From Phycisphaerales bacterium (GTDB lineage Bacteria > Planctomycetota > Phycisphaerae > Phycisphaerales > SM1A02), in the NCBI GenBank assembly GCA_029246705.1, contig JAQWMQ010000027.1, positions 1-64,000 of the forward strand: a stretch of DNA of 64,000 nt, given 5' to 3'. Shown one piece after another: positions 25,703-34,579 of this stretch (the stretch's first letter is position 1; each line of letters opens with the position of its first letter). The position numbers and the translations under genes were made by a program. Under the pieces are notes generated by a model. The model did not search any database and was not told where the DNA came from. It saw nothing but the letters and a program-made list of their open reading frames with translations.

Positions 25703-28477
25703 ATGGAGCACATGTTCACATCGTTGAAAGTCTCCTCGCTTCTGGCAAGCCTCCTGACCTGCCTTGTCGGTCCTGTCGCCGAGACTGCACCCGGTGATGA
25801 CCCCCCGATCGACGACTACTGGGCATGGCAACGCCTGTCCAAGAAACAGCCACCGACGGTCGAACGCGAGTCGTGGTGTCGAAACGGCATCGACAACTTC
25901 ATCATGGACCGCCTGGAGGCAAGGAACCTCGAACCGGCGCCGGAAGCAGGACGAGAGACGCTTGTTCGGCGAGCGACCTTCGACCTGACCGGTCTCCCCC
26001 CGACTCCCGATGAGGTCCTCGCCTTCGTGAACGACGAGGCCCCCGACGCCTGGAACAGGCTCATCGATCGCCTGCTTGAGTCACCCCACTACGGAGAACG
26101 CTGGGGACGACACTGGCTGGATGTCGTGCGCTACGCGGAAACCAACGGCTTCGAAAGGGACTCCGCGAAACCGGAAGCCTGGCGCTACCGGGACTGGGTG
26201 GTGTCGAGCCTGAACGCGGACAAACCCTACGACCGCTTCCTGCTCGAGCAGATCGCCGGCGATGAACTGGTCGATCGCACCGCGGAGACCGTGGCGGCAA
26301 CGGGCATGCATCGACTGGGCATCTGGGACGACGAACCGACGGATGTACCCCAGGCACTGGCCGACGACCTGGATTCGATCGTGGACACCACGGTCAGGGC
26401 GACACTCGGCATCTCGATCGGCTGCGCGCGATGCCATGACCACAAGGGCGACCCGATCACCCAGGAGGACTACTACCGGGTGACCGCCTTCTTCAAGGGA
26501 ATCAAACCCTACCGAAACCCCACGGGTGGAACCCACATCGCGACCGACAACGTCATTCGACAGATGTCGAGGGACGCGGGTTCCGAACCTCAAGACGTGC
26601 TCTTCAACCGCTTCAACGCCGAACGCGAGGAACATGCCGCGGCGATACGTTCCCTGGAATTCAGGAACGGGATCAAATCCGCACCGCCCTCCGAAGGGTT
26701 GATCGCCCACTACGCATTCGAGGCGACCGAGGGAGACGTCGCGGTCGACACAACCGGAAATCACGATGGAAGAATCGCATCCGCGACCCTTGGAGAGGAC
26801 GGGATCGAAGGCAGGGGCATTCGCTTCAACCGTCAAGAGGACCACGTGGTGATCGACCGTTCCGTGGGTGATGACTTCACGATCGCCTGCTTCTTCAAGA
26901 CGAATGCAACGGGTCCGGGAAACGACCTGGACCCTCGATGGTTCATGGGTGCCGGCCTGGTCGACGGCGAGATCTACGGTGTCTTCGATGATTTCGGGAT
27001 ATCGATGATCCAGAACGGCGTCATCGCCGCCGGCGTCGGCAATCCGGAGAAGTTCGTGGCTTCTCCACCCGGATACAACGACGGGCGATGGCACCATGCC
27101 GCCCTGACCAGGTCACGAGAGACCGGGGACTTCACGCTCTACCTGGACGGAATCAAGCTCAAGAGTGAAAACGGCAACAAGGGCCGCCTCGACGCTCCAA
27201 CCCGACTGACCATCGGACGCATGCAACCGGACAACGGCGCCTTCGACGGAATGATCGACGAGGTTCGGATCTACGATCGGGTCCTGGACGCCGACGAGAT
27301 CCGAGGCATGGCCGGTCGATTCTCGATCGATCCGAAAACGATCATGGATCGTCTTGCCGGTGCGGAAAGCGAGTACCAGTCGCATCTGTCCGCACTTCGC
27401 GGGATGAAGATCCCCAGGACCGAGATGGTCGCTCTTCTTTCACTGCAGGAGGATGGCCCGAACCCGCCGGACACCCACGTGTTGCTCCGAGGGAGCGTGC
27501 ATGGCAAGTCAGACCGGGTCGAGCCCGGTGTGCCCGGGGTGCTTGCACACCTGGCCCCCCTTCCCGAGGCGGTTGCGACCATGCATGGCGATTCCTCCGG
27601 GAGACGGCTCGCATTCGCTCGATGGGTCACGAACCCGGACAACGCCGCGACCACGAGAACCATCACCAATCGGATCTGGCACCACCACTTCGGGCGTGGA
27701 ATCGTGCCGAGCACCAATGACTTCGGCGCACTGGGCCTGCCACCATCGCACCCGGAACTGCTTGACTGGCTGGCCGGACGTTTCATCGAGATGGATTGGA
27801 GCCTGAAGTCCCTGCACAAGTTCATCATGAACTCCAGCACCTACCGCATGTCGAGCGTTCCCGGCTCCGATCAGCTTGCGCTCGATCCGGGCAACCTGCT
27901 GCGCAGCCGCTTCAAGCTGCGAAGACTCGACGCCGAGGAGATTCGCGATTCACTGCTGGTCGCCAGCGGGGAGATCGACCTCGAGGTCGGAGGCCCGAGT
28001 GTCAGACCACCCCTGCCAAGAGAGGTCCTTGAGACCAGCTCCCGGCCGGACCAGGTCTGGCAGGTGACATCGCCAAGGGACGTGGGCCGACGTTCGATCT
28101 ACATCTCGACCAAGCGTTCACTGCTGGACCCGATGCTGACCGTCTTCGATTTCGCGGACCCGGACAACCCGTGCCCGGAGCGGTTCAGTACGACCCAGCC
28201 CACCCAGTCACTCAGCATGTTGAACAGCGATTTCACCAACGATCGCTCCGCAGCCTTCGCCAGCCGCCTGAAACGCGAATTCCCGGACGATCTCGATGCA
28301 CAGATTCGTCGCGGACTTCATCTTGTCACGGGGAGGATCCCGGATACGATCGAAGTGGAGGACGGGGTCGAGTTCGTCCGCGAACTTCGCGATGTCGACG
28401 GGATGGATGAAGACCTCTCGCTTGCGGCTTTCTGCCTGGTCGCGATGAACCTGAACGAATTCCTCTACGTGGACTGA
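25703..28477 (+). CDS. PSD1 protein (DUF1549-LamG-like-DUF1553)
   Basis: A 924-residue exported protein typical of Planctomycetota. After a signal peptide comes DUF1549 (about 40-270) with TFDLTGLPPTPDEV, HYGERWGRHWLDVVRYAE and a CARCHDHK haem-like CxxCH. A LamG/concanavalin-like insert follows (about 335-545; LIAHYAFEATEGDVAVDTTG, then DGMIDEVRIYDRVLDADE). DUF1553 closes the protein (about 635-920) with NRIWHHHFGRGIV and HKFIMNSSTYRMS. There is no N-terminal cytochrome-like PSCyt1 domain, unlike the second PSD1 gene here. It is followed after 5 bases by DUF1501. Such pairs are thought to act in periplasmic polysaccharide metabolism, possibly redox; activity unknown. Confidence 0.93.
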   Translation: MEHMFTSLKVSSLLASLLTCLVGPVAETAPGDDPPIDDYWAWQRLSKKQPPTVERESWCRNGIDNFIMDRLEARNLEPAPEAGRETLVRRATFDLTGLPPTPDEVLAFVNDEAPDAWNRLIDRLLESPHYGERWGRHWLDVVRYAETNGFERDSAKPEAWRYRDWVVSSLNADKPYDRFLLEQIAGDELVDRTAETVAATGMHRLGIWDDEPTDVPQALADDLDSIVDTTVRATLGISIGCARCHDHKGDPITQEDYYRVTAFFKGIKPYRNPTGGTHIATDNVIRQMSRDAGSEPQDVLFNRFNAEREEHAAAIRSLEFRNGIKSAPPSEGLIAHYAFEATEGDVAVDTTGNHDGRIASATLGEDGIEGRGIRFNRQEDHVVIDRSVGDDFTIACFFKTNATGPGNDLDPRWFMGAGLVDGEIYGVFDDFGISMIQNGVIAAGVGNPEKFVASPPGYNDGRWHHAALTRSRETGDFTLYLDGIKLKSENGNKGRLDAPTRLTIGRMQPDNGAFDGMIDEVRIYDRVLDADEIRGMAGRFSIDPKTIMDRLAGAESEYQSHLSALRGMKIPRTEMVALLSLQEDGPNPPDTHVLLRGSVHGKSDRVEPGVPGVLAHLAPLPEAVATMHGDSSGRRLAFARWVTNPDNAATTRTITNRIWHHHFGRGIVPSTNDFGALGLPPSHPELLDWLAGRFIEMDWSLKSLHKFIMNSSTYRMSSVPGSDQLALDPGNLLRSRFKLRRLDAEEIRDSLLVASGEIDLEVGGPSVRPPLPREVLETSSRPDQVWQVTSPRDVGRRSIYISTKRSLLDPMLTVFDFADPDNPCPERFSTTQPTQSLSMLNSDFTNDRSAAFASRLKREFPDDLDAQIRRGLHLVTGRIPDTIEVEDGVEFVRELRDVDGMDEDLSLAAFCLVAMNLNEFLYVD

Positions 28478-28482
28478 AACCG

Positions 28483-29976
28483 ATGGCCGACCCCAACCAG
28501 AGTCCTGAAAAGAGACCCCGCGACACGTCCTGCGGCAGGACGCGGCGCGAGTTTCTCTGGCAGACCGGTGGCGGATTCACCGGCCTTGCACTTGGCTCGA
28601 TGCTTGCGCAGGACGGCTTCCTGGCAAACCAGGCGGTTGCAGCCGACGGTGAGTCCGCGTTCAACCCCCTTCAACCCAAGGCCCCTGACTTCGCGCCAAA
28701 GGCCAAGCGCGTGATCTTCCTCTTCATGTACGGAGGGCCTTCTCACGTCGACCTCTTCGACTACAAGCCCGAACTCTTCAAGCACGACGGCAAGACCATC
28801 GACGTGGACACCAAGGGGCGCAGTGGGCAGCGCAACCAGGGTCGCGTGATCGGCCCCAAGTGGAAGTTCAAGCAGCATGGGGAATCAGGTGCGCATGTGA
28901 GCACCCTGTTCCCCCACCTCTCCACGTGCGTGGATGACCTGGCATTCGTCAAGGGCATGTACGCGGACAGTCCGTTGCACGGATCCGCGATGTTGATGAT
29001 GAATTCCGGTCGGATACTCGCCGGTTCGCCGGCGATCGGTTCGTGGGTGAACTACGGACTCGGTTCGGTCAACGAGAACCTGCCGGGCTTCGTGGTCATG
29101 CTCGACCGGACCGGCGGCCCGATCTCAGGCGCCAAGAACTGGTCGAGCGGCTTCATGCCGGCGACCTATGCCGGTACCGTGCTCAGAGGCAAGGGAGACC
29201 CGATCCTCGATCTCCAGAACCCCGAGGGCCGCTCGCGTTCGGTGCAGAGGAAACTTCTCGATCGCCTGAAGAACTACAACCAGCGACACGCCGACCTTCG
29301 GACCGGAAACCCTGATCTCCAGGCCAGAATCCACGGCTACGAACTGGCCTATCGAATGCAGTCGACCGCACCTGAGGCCGTCGATCTCGAGAACGAGAAC
29401 CCGAAGACCAAGGAGCTCTACGGGATCGGCGAAGGACGTACGGACGACTTCGGTCGCAAGTGCCTGCTGGCGCGCCGACTCGTCGAGCGTGGCGTCCGAT
29501 TCGTCCAGATCTATTCGGGAGGCGCACATGATGACTCGAACTGGGACGCCCATGGCGATCTCGTGAAGAACCACGAGTACCACTGCGGCAACACCGACAA
29601 GCCGATTGCAGGCCTTCTCAAGGACTTGAAGCAGCGCGGCATGCTCGACGACACGCTGGTGGTCTGGGGCGGCGAATTCGGACGCCAGCCGATCGCCGAA
29701 TATTCCGAGGGTACCGGCCGGGATCACAACTCCTCGGGGTTCACGATGTGGATGGCCGGCGGTGGCATCAAGGCGGGAACCACCGTGGGTGGCACCGACG
29801 AACTTGGCAACAAGGCCGTTCCGGAGATCGGGCGCTACCACGTGAATCGCCTCCACGCCACGATCCTCAACCAGCTCGGTCTCGACCCCAATGCACTGAG
29901 CTACTTCCATGGCGGCCTTGATCAGCGACTGGTCGGCGTCGAAGGCGCGGAACCCATCACCGAGCTGATCACCTGA
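28483..29976 (+). CDS. DUF1501 protein with Tat signal
   Basis: A 497-residue alkaline-phosphatase-superfamily-like protein. The twin-arginine signal is RTRREFLWQTGGGFTGLAL (residues 19-37). The DUF1501 body has FLFMYGGPSHVDLFDYKPEL near 80, a KQHGESGAHVS block near 127, and a late VVWGGEFGRQP segment followed by GRDHNSSGFTMWMAGGGIK. Export folded through Tat suggests cofactor or metal loading in the cytoplasm. It forms a two-gene unit with the preceding PSD1 protein. The biochemical role is unknown for the family. Confidence 0.93.
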   Translation: MADPNQSPEKRPRDTSCGRTRREFLWQTGGGFTGLALGSMLAQDGFLANQAVAADGESAFNPLQPKAPDFAPKAKRVIFLFMYGGPSHVDLFDYKPELFKHDGKTIDVDTKGRSGQRNQGRVIGPKWKFKQHGESGAHVSTLFPHLSTCVDDLAFVKGMYADSPLHGSAMLMMNSGRILAGSPAIGSWVNYGLGSVNENLPGFVVMLDRTGGPISGAKNWSSGFMPATYAGTVLRGKGDPILDLQNPEGRSRSVQRKLLDRLKNYNQRHADLRTGNPDLQARIHGYELAYRMQSTAPEAVDLENENPKTKELYGIGEGRTDDFGRKCLLARRLVERGVRFVQIYSGGAHDDSNWDAHGDLVKNHEYHCGNTDKPIAGLLKDLKQRGMLDDTLVVWGGEFGRQPIAEYSEGTGRDHNSSGFTMWMAGGGIKAGTTVGGTDELGNKAVPEIGRYHVNRLHATILNQLGLDPNALSYFHGGLDQRLVGVEGAEPITELIT

Positions 29977-29994
29977 CGCACCCCCGATACACGA

Positions 29995-30025
29995 AACGAG
30001 CCGCACGCAGGACGCACGGCTCGTT
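29995..30025. terminator. Hairpin between convergent genes, probable bidirectional terminator
   Basis: AACGAGCCG (29995-30003) and CGGCTCGTT (30017-30025) form a perfect 9-bp stem around a 13-base loop, 19 bases after the DUF1501 stop and 25 before the convergent lipoprotein stop. The T-run is weak on both strands. Confidence 0.6.
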
Positions 30026-30050
30026 CCAAATTCGTCGATCAACATGGTGA

Positions 30051-30260
30051 TCAGTTGGTCTTGGTGCCCTGACAGATGCCCTTCGGGCAGTTGGCGCAAT
30101 CACCGTTGCAGCATGAAGCGCAGTCGTCACCACAGCAAGTGCTGCAATCCACGCCCATGGCACCGGGGCTCACACCAGTGTTGGTGTCCTGCTGACCCTG
30201 GCATCCGAGGACTGCCAGCACGATGAGGACGATGCCTGCTCTTCCAATCAAGTTCTTCAT
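30051..30260 (-). CDS. Cys-repeat small lipoprotein
   Basis: A 69-residue lipoprotein: signal peptide ending in LAVLGC (Cys20), a short Ser/Gly linker, then nine cysteines in 30 residues arranged in an 8-residue period: DCSTCC, DCASCC, DCANCP, then ICQG. Such dense CxxCC spacing is expected to bind soft metals or form disulfides. ATG 30260 is chosen because it opens exactly on a signal peptide; an upstream in-frame ATG adds 17 unlike residues. It is monocistronic and convergent with the DUF1501 gene. It does not match a family I can name; metallothionein-like metal storage or sensing at the envelope is an inference. Confidence 0.8.
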   Translation of the reverse strand: MKNLIGRAGIVLIVLAVLGCQGQQDTNTGVSPGAMGVDCSTCCGDDCASCCNGDCANCPKGICQGTKTN

Positions 30261-30518
30261 CACGTTTCCCGTCTCTTTCCTTGCGCACGGTGGCGCTGAT
30301 TCAATGATCACTCTTCATCACGGCGGCCCGGACGTCCTTGCAACCGTTTCAGGAAGCACTTGAACGAACGACGCCATCTTTTCAGCGGACGGACAGTCTA
30401 GCACGTCACTCCCGGAAGGATGACGCAAGGAGTCGAGCAAGTACACTCTGGAGGCCATGGAGGCGTTTTCTCTCCGGCCATGATCTCGAACGACACCCAC
30501 TGCGAGCTTGGAAGACAC

Positions 30519-31013
30519 ATGAAGGAACTGCTGGTACTCAGACACGCCAAGAGTGGACATTCGAATCCCCGACTCACCGATCACGATCGACCACTCAACC
30601 AGCGCGGGCTCGAGACCGCACCACGAGTCGGGCGGCTTCTTGCCAGCGAGGACCTGCTTCCGGATCTCGTGTTGTGTTCGACGGCCACGAGAACGACCCA
30701 GACCGCGGCCCTCGTCATGGAAGCCACCGGCGCAGACATTCGAACCGAACACCTTCAAGAACTCTATCTGGCACCGGCACGAACCATTCTCGAACTGGTC
30801 GTGCTCGGCGGCGGCGATGCCGATCGGGTCATGGTCGTGGGCCACAACCCGGGCATGGAGAACGTCCTCGACATGCTGGGGCTTGGCATGCACGAGATGC
30901 CCACCGCAACCCTGGCTCATGTCCGGTTCGACATCGATGACTGGGTCATGGCCACGTCGAGTTCATCGATCTCCCTTGAGAAGATCTGGCTGGCACGACA
31001 ACTGACCGACTGA
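30519..31013 (+). CDS. SixA-type histidine phosphatase
   Basis: A 164-residue protein of the phosphoglycerate-mutase-like superfamily. It has LVLRHAKSGH (catalytic His9), DHDRPLNQRG (21-30), CSTATRTTQTA (53-63) and VVGHNPGMENVL (second His109), the order and size of SixA phosphohistidine phosphatases, which dephosphorylate phospho-His on HPt domains or PTS proteins. ATG 30519 has a GGAAG site; upstream in-frame starts would add residues without domain sense. The gene is convergent with the exosortase. No phosphorelay partner lies next to it; the hybrid kinase 10 kb away is a conceivable but unproven link. Confidence 0.88.
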   Translation: MKELLVLRHAKSGHSNPRLTDHDRPLNQRGLETAPRVGRLLASEDLLPDLVLCSTATRTTQTAALVMEATGADIRTEHLQELYLAPARTILELVVLGGGDADRVMVVGHNPGMENVLDMLGLGMHEMPTATLAHVRFDIDDWVMATSSSSISLEKIWLARQLTD

Positions 31014-31029
31014 TGCGACCGACCGGTAC

Positions 31030-32808
31030 TCAGGCTTCATCGCGAGGCGTCGCCTCGTATTGCGGCCAGTCAGGCAGGATCTTCATCACCTCGGGCATGA
31101 GATCCTCCATCATCGCCTCGACCAGGCTTTGGAAGTGAAGCACCAGCTCGTCGTCCGAACCGATGGAACCGAAATCCAGGAGCGTGAACTGCACCTTGCA
31201 GAAGTACGCATGCGTGGACGAGAAGTTGTAGGCCAGCGGGCGCACCGACAAGGCATTCGGCGTCATTCGTCCGTTCGCGATGAAGAAGTACCCCCCGACC
31301 ATGCGCACTTCGGGGTTCTTTGGGTCGGAGAACAGGGTGACACGAACCAGGGGATCCCCCACCGGCAGGTGGACGAGCTGGCGCGTCCTGGTGACGGGAT
31401 GCTCGACCTCCGCCACCGGGTAAGCCTTGCCCGTGGCGGCATTGACCGCATCACCCGCAAGCCAGACATCTTCCAGCCCCGCGAGATCCACCAGCTCTGA
31501 GTCACGCGTGGCGGTCAGGCCCTGCACCGCCCAGCAGCGCTCGGGGACATGAGGACGATTCGTGGCGCCACCGGTGTAATAGGCGATGTGGACCTGGAGA
31601 ACCCCTTCCCCGGGGTCGCCGCGAAGGGCGTAGGCACGATCGATGTACAGCGTCGTTCCCAGGGTCTCGAGGACGGTGTCCTCGTAATTGACGTCATCGC
31701 CCACCCTGATCCAGTCACCGATGACCATGGGAAGACTGTCGAGGGACGCCCGCAAGGGAGCCGGCGACTTGATGGACTTGAACCCGGTCGTGTTTGCCGC
31801 GATGTGGATGCCGATGGCGGCGAACCCGAGCAGGAACAACAGCCCGATGCAGGCGGCACGCGTCCCCGGGGTGATCGCGATCGACTCGACCGGTTTCGGT
31901 TCGGGGTCCTCGGCCTCGGGAGCGAAGGGCTCGAGCATCCACATGAAGAAGAGGAAGAGCAGGAGTGCGGGGATGAGCCACAACATGCTTATGGTCGAGT
32001 GAGCCGCACCGACGCTCAGCCCCGTGTCGTAGCTGTCGAGGATCCCCTGCGTGGTGATCCGGAGGATGTTGACCACGATCGCGATGGGCAACCCCAGGAG
32101 AACCAGGACGATCCGTTGCCACAGGCGCGGGAGCCCGGTCCACGCGACGAACGTGCCCATCGCGAGGAATGCCATCAACATCTTCATGCCCGAACAGGCT
32201 TCAGCCACGTCGAGCGGTCGTGATGCACCATCCAGCTCCAGGGTGATGAGATTGCCCACCCGCGAAGTCGTGAATCCCAGGACTTCGAACATGAAGTAGG
32301 AACCGGCGGCTGCGACATCCTGCATTCTCTCGGTGATCGGCGCGAGGATCTGCGGGGAGATGAACTGACCGAAGGCCACGAGGTACAGGAGCGGAAACCA
32401 CAGGACCCTGAGCGAGGCCCACCCACATGCGATGATCGCGACCCCGAAGAGCGTGACCGCGATCCCGACCGCCTTGGCGTTGTGAACCTGGATGAAACCG
32501 GGCCCGAAGAGCGTCAGGAGGTAGAGAAGAATGCCGAAGACCACCACCGCGAACCCTGCAGGCGCGTACCTGAAGGGGCTTGAAAACAGCCGATCCCGAT
32601 CGATCCACACCAGGTAGGCGGTGATCAGGGGGACGATGAAGGTGTGACCCCAGTCCCCCAGATAGCTGTAGGAGTAGAAGACCTGTGCGGAGACGAAGTG
32701 CCAGAACAGCGCGACCAGAACCAGAATGAACATTCCCAGCGCGAGTGCAGCTCGACCGGGGGGGATCAGAATGGCATCGGTGTCCGATTTCATGACGTTA
32801 GACATCAT
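31030..32808 (-). CDS. Exosortase fused to an EpsI domain
   Basis: A 592-residue integral membrane protein. The first 310 residues form an exosortase with about eight membrane helices and the conserved catalytic set: Cys205 in AEACSGMKML, Arg250 in VNILRIT, and His270 in GAAHSTISM. A further membrane segment (about 310-330) leads to a periplasmic EpsI domain (about 340-560), with SLPMVIGDW and NRPHVPERCW. Exosortases are transpeptidase-like enzymes that process PEP-CTERM-type sorting tails on exported proteins; EpsI domains occur with exopolysaccharide-linked versions. No glycosyltransferase or PEP-CTERM gene is adjacent. An orphan dockerin-like fragment lies just upstream. Confidence 0.92.
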   Translation of the reverse strand: MMSNVMKSDTDAILIPPGRAALALGMFILVLVALFWHFVSAQVFYSYSYLGDWGHTFIVPLITAYLVWIDRDRLFSSPFRYAPAGFAVVVFGILLYLLTLFGPGFIQVHNAKAVGIAVTLFGVAIIACGWASLRVLWFPLLYLVAFGQFISPQILAPITERMQDVAAAGSYFMFEVLGFTTSRVGNLITLELDGASRPLDVAEACSGMKMLMAFLAMGTFVAWTGLPRLWQRIVLVLLGLPIAIVVNILRITTQGILDSYDTGLSVGAAHSTISMLWLIPALLLFLFFMWMLEPFAPEAEDPEPKPVESIAITPGTRAACIGLLFLLGFAAIGIHIAANTTGFKSIKSPAPLRASLDSLPMVIGDWIRVGDDVNYEDTVLETLGTTLYIDRAYALRGDPGEGVLQVHIAYYTGGATNRPHVPERCWAVQGLTATRDSELVDLAGLEDVWLAGDAVNAATGKAYPVAEVEHPVTRTRQLVHLPVGDPLVRVTLFSDPKNPEVRMVGGYFFIANGRMTPNALSVRPLAYNFSSTHAYFCKVQFTLLDFGSIGSDDELVLHFQSLVEAMMEDLMPEVMKILPDWPQYEATPRDEA

Positions 32809-32867
32809 CGGTCATCACCGAACCCGAGAAGCAGAAAGGTGCGGGAGAGAACTCATGAAGATAGAAC

Positions 32868-33056
32868 TCACTCCGGACATGGTCCCCAGAATGCCAGCAA
32901 CTCGCTCAGATCCGATCCGCTGGTGGTGCCATCCCCGTCCAGGTCGGCACCTGGTGTGTCCCAGGCGGCCAGCATGCGGCTGAGGTCCTCTCCATCCACA
33001 TGACCATCGCCGGAAAGATAGGGAAGGCACAGGGGCGACAACAGGTTTGGACAGGG
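32868..33056 (-). pseudogene. Orphan dockerin-like fragment
   Basis: On the minus strand, one open frame ending in TGA at 32868 encodes two EF-hand-like repeats: SGDGHVDGEDLSRMLAAWDT, then PGADLDGDGTTSGSDLSELL, ending AFWGPCPE. This is the C-terminal dockerin-like module common on large exported planctomycete proteins. The residues upstream (CPNLLSPLCLPYL) show no repeat, and no ATG opens the frame. It starts in the space just after the DUF1501 stop in a different frame (+2) and ends about 60 bases before the exosortase ATG. It is therefore probably the remnant of a lost gene. A frame shift near the DUF1501 end, giving a fused dockerin, is the less likely alternative because DUF1501 has its normal terminus. 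Confidence 0.65.
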
Positions 33057-33073
33057 ACGGATTCGAGTGGGAC

Positions 33074-34519
33074 TCAGGCGATTATCTCGTCGATCACGCG
33101 GCCGGAAACGTCGGTGAGCCGGAAGTCGCGTCCTGCGTGTCGATAGGTCAGGCTTTCATGATCCACTCCGAGCAGCGCAAGCATGGTGGCATGAAGATCG
33201 TGGACATGGACCTTGTTCTCGCGGGCGTAGTAGCCGTACTCGTCGGTCGCACCATGACTGAACCCTGGCTTCACCCCGCCACCCGCCATCCACATGGTGA
33301 ACCCATGCGGGTTGTGGTCCCGGCCGTTGCCCCCCTGTGCCACCGGAGTGCGACCGAACTCGCCGCCCCAGAGGACGAGGGTGTCCTCCAGCATGCCACG
33401 TCGCTTGAGATCGGTGATCAAGGCGGCGATGCCGGTATCGACCTCTCCCGCGTTGGTTCGGTGGTCCTTCTCGAGATTCCCGTGCTGGTCCCACTTGTAG
33501 GAATGGGTGCACTGGACGAACCGAACGCCACGCTCACTGAAACGACGAGCGAGCAGGCACTGCCGTCCGAAATTCTCGGTGCGTGGGTCATCAAGCCCGT
33601 AGAGAGCGCGAGTCTCGGCGGATTCACCGGAGATGTCACTGACTTCAGGAGCGACGTCCTGCATGCGGAACGCGAGTTCGAAGGTGTCGATGCGACCTTC
33701 AAGCGCCTGGTTGGCACTGCTCTCACCGATTCCCGACTCGTTTATCTCACGAAGGAAGTCCAGCTGCGCCCTCTGGATCTTGGAGTCACCCATCGCGGTC
33801 ATGTGTTCGAAGCGCGCCTGCTCGCAACGGATGCCGGCATGACCCAGTGAAGTCCCGTGGTAGGCGGTAGGAAGGAATGCCGAGGAGTAGTTGTTCACGC
33901 CGCCGTGGCCGAGCGTGGGACAGATCGTGACGAATCCGGGCAGGTCACGGTTTTCGGATCCGAGACCGTAGGTGATCCATGAACCCATGGACGGCCGCAC
34001 GAAGTTCTCCGAACCGGTGTGGATCTTCAGCAATGCCGCACCGTGCGCGGGGTTCGAGCCATGGAGACTCTTGATGAAGCAGAGGTCATCGACCACCTTC
34101 GCGGTCTCGGGGAAGATCTCACTGACCCAGGCGCCGCTCTCGCCGTGCTGCTTCCAGGCGTAGGGGGAGCCCATCAGGTTTCCGGTCTGCGCGAACTGGA
34201 CGCGCGGTTTGGAAAACGGAAGTTCCTTGCCATGATCACGCTGGAGCGCAGGCTTGTAATCGAAGGTGTCGACCTGCGATGGCCCGCCGTGCATGAAGAG
34301 GAAGATCACCCGCTTCGCGCGGGGCTCGAAGTGCGGCTTGCGAAGAGCCAGGGGATCAAGATCCTTCGGATCGATGCGCATCGGACGTTCGAGGCGAGCA
34401 CGGGCGGCGGCCTCATCGGCAAGAAGCCCGGCCAGTGCGACAGAACCAAACCCGACGCAGCACTGCTTGAGCATGTCACGGCGGTTGACGTTTGGTCTGA
34501 TCGAGCAGAAATCACCCAT
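33074..34519 (-). CDS. DUF1501 protein with Tat signal
   Basis: A 481-residue exported protein. The signal has NRRDMLKQCCVGFGSVAL (residues 12-29), a twin-arginine type. The DUF1501 body includes FLFMHGGPSQVDTFDYKPAL near 72, KQHGESGAWVSEIFP near 120, LWGGEFGRTPVAQGG near 390, and GRDHNPHGFTMWMAGGGVK near 405, ending in the normal family terminus RHAGRDFRLTDVSGRV. It follows the large PSD1 gene by 60 bases on the same strand. It is a second, clearly diverged copy of the 28483 gene (Tat motif and loops differ), so the two pairs probably serve different substrates. Confidence 0.93.
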   Translation of the reverse strand: MGDFCSIRPNVNRRDMLKQCCVGFGSVALAGLLADEAAARARLERPMRIDPKDLDPLALRKPHFEPRAKRVIFLFMHGGPSQVDTFDYKPALQRDHGKELPFSKPRVQFAQTGNLMGSPYAWKQHGESGAWVSEIFPETAKVVDDLCFIKSLHGSNPAHGAALLKIHTGSENFVRPSMGSWITYGLGSENRDLPGFVTICPTLGHGGVNNYSSAFLPTAYHGTSLGHAGIRCEQARFEHMTAMGDSKIQRAQLDFLREINESGIGESSANQALEGRIDTFELAFRMQDVAPEVSDISGESAETRALYGLDDPRTENFGRQCLLARRFSERGVRFVQCTHSYKWDQHGNLEKDHRTNAGEVDTGIAALITDLKRRGMLEDTLVLWGGEFGRTPVAQGGNGRDHNPHGFTMWMAGGGVKPGFSHGATDEYGYYARENKVHVHDLHATMLALLGVDHESLTYRHAGRDFRLTDVSGRVIDEIIA

Positions 34520-34579
34520 GCAGCAAGGATACCCCCCGAAACAGGCAGGGGGAAGCCCGTCATTCGAACCTTGGGCAGA

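Noticed and set aside
25703-34519. PEP-CTERM-type sorting tails on PSD1 or DUF1501 proteins as exosortase clients
   Set aside because: Their C-termini end in ordinary family sequence with no Pro-Glu-Pro-like motif, helix and Arg cluster.
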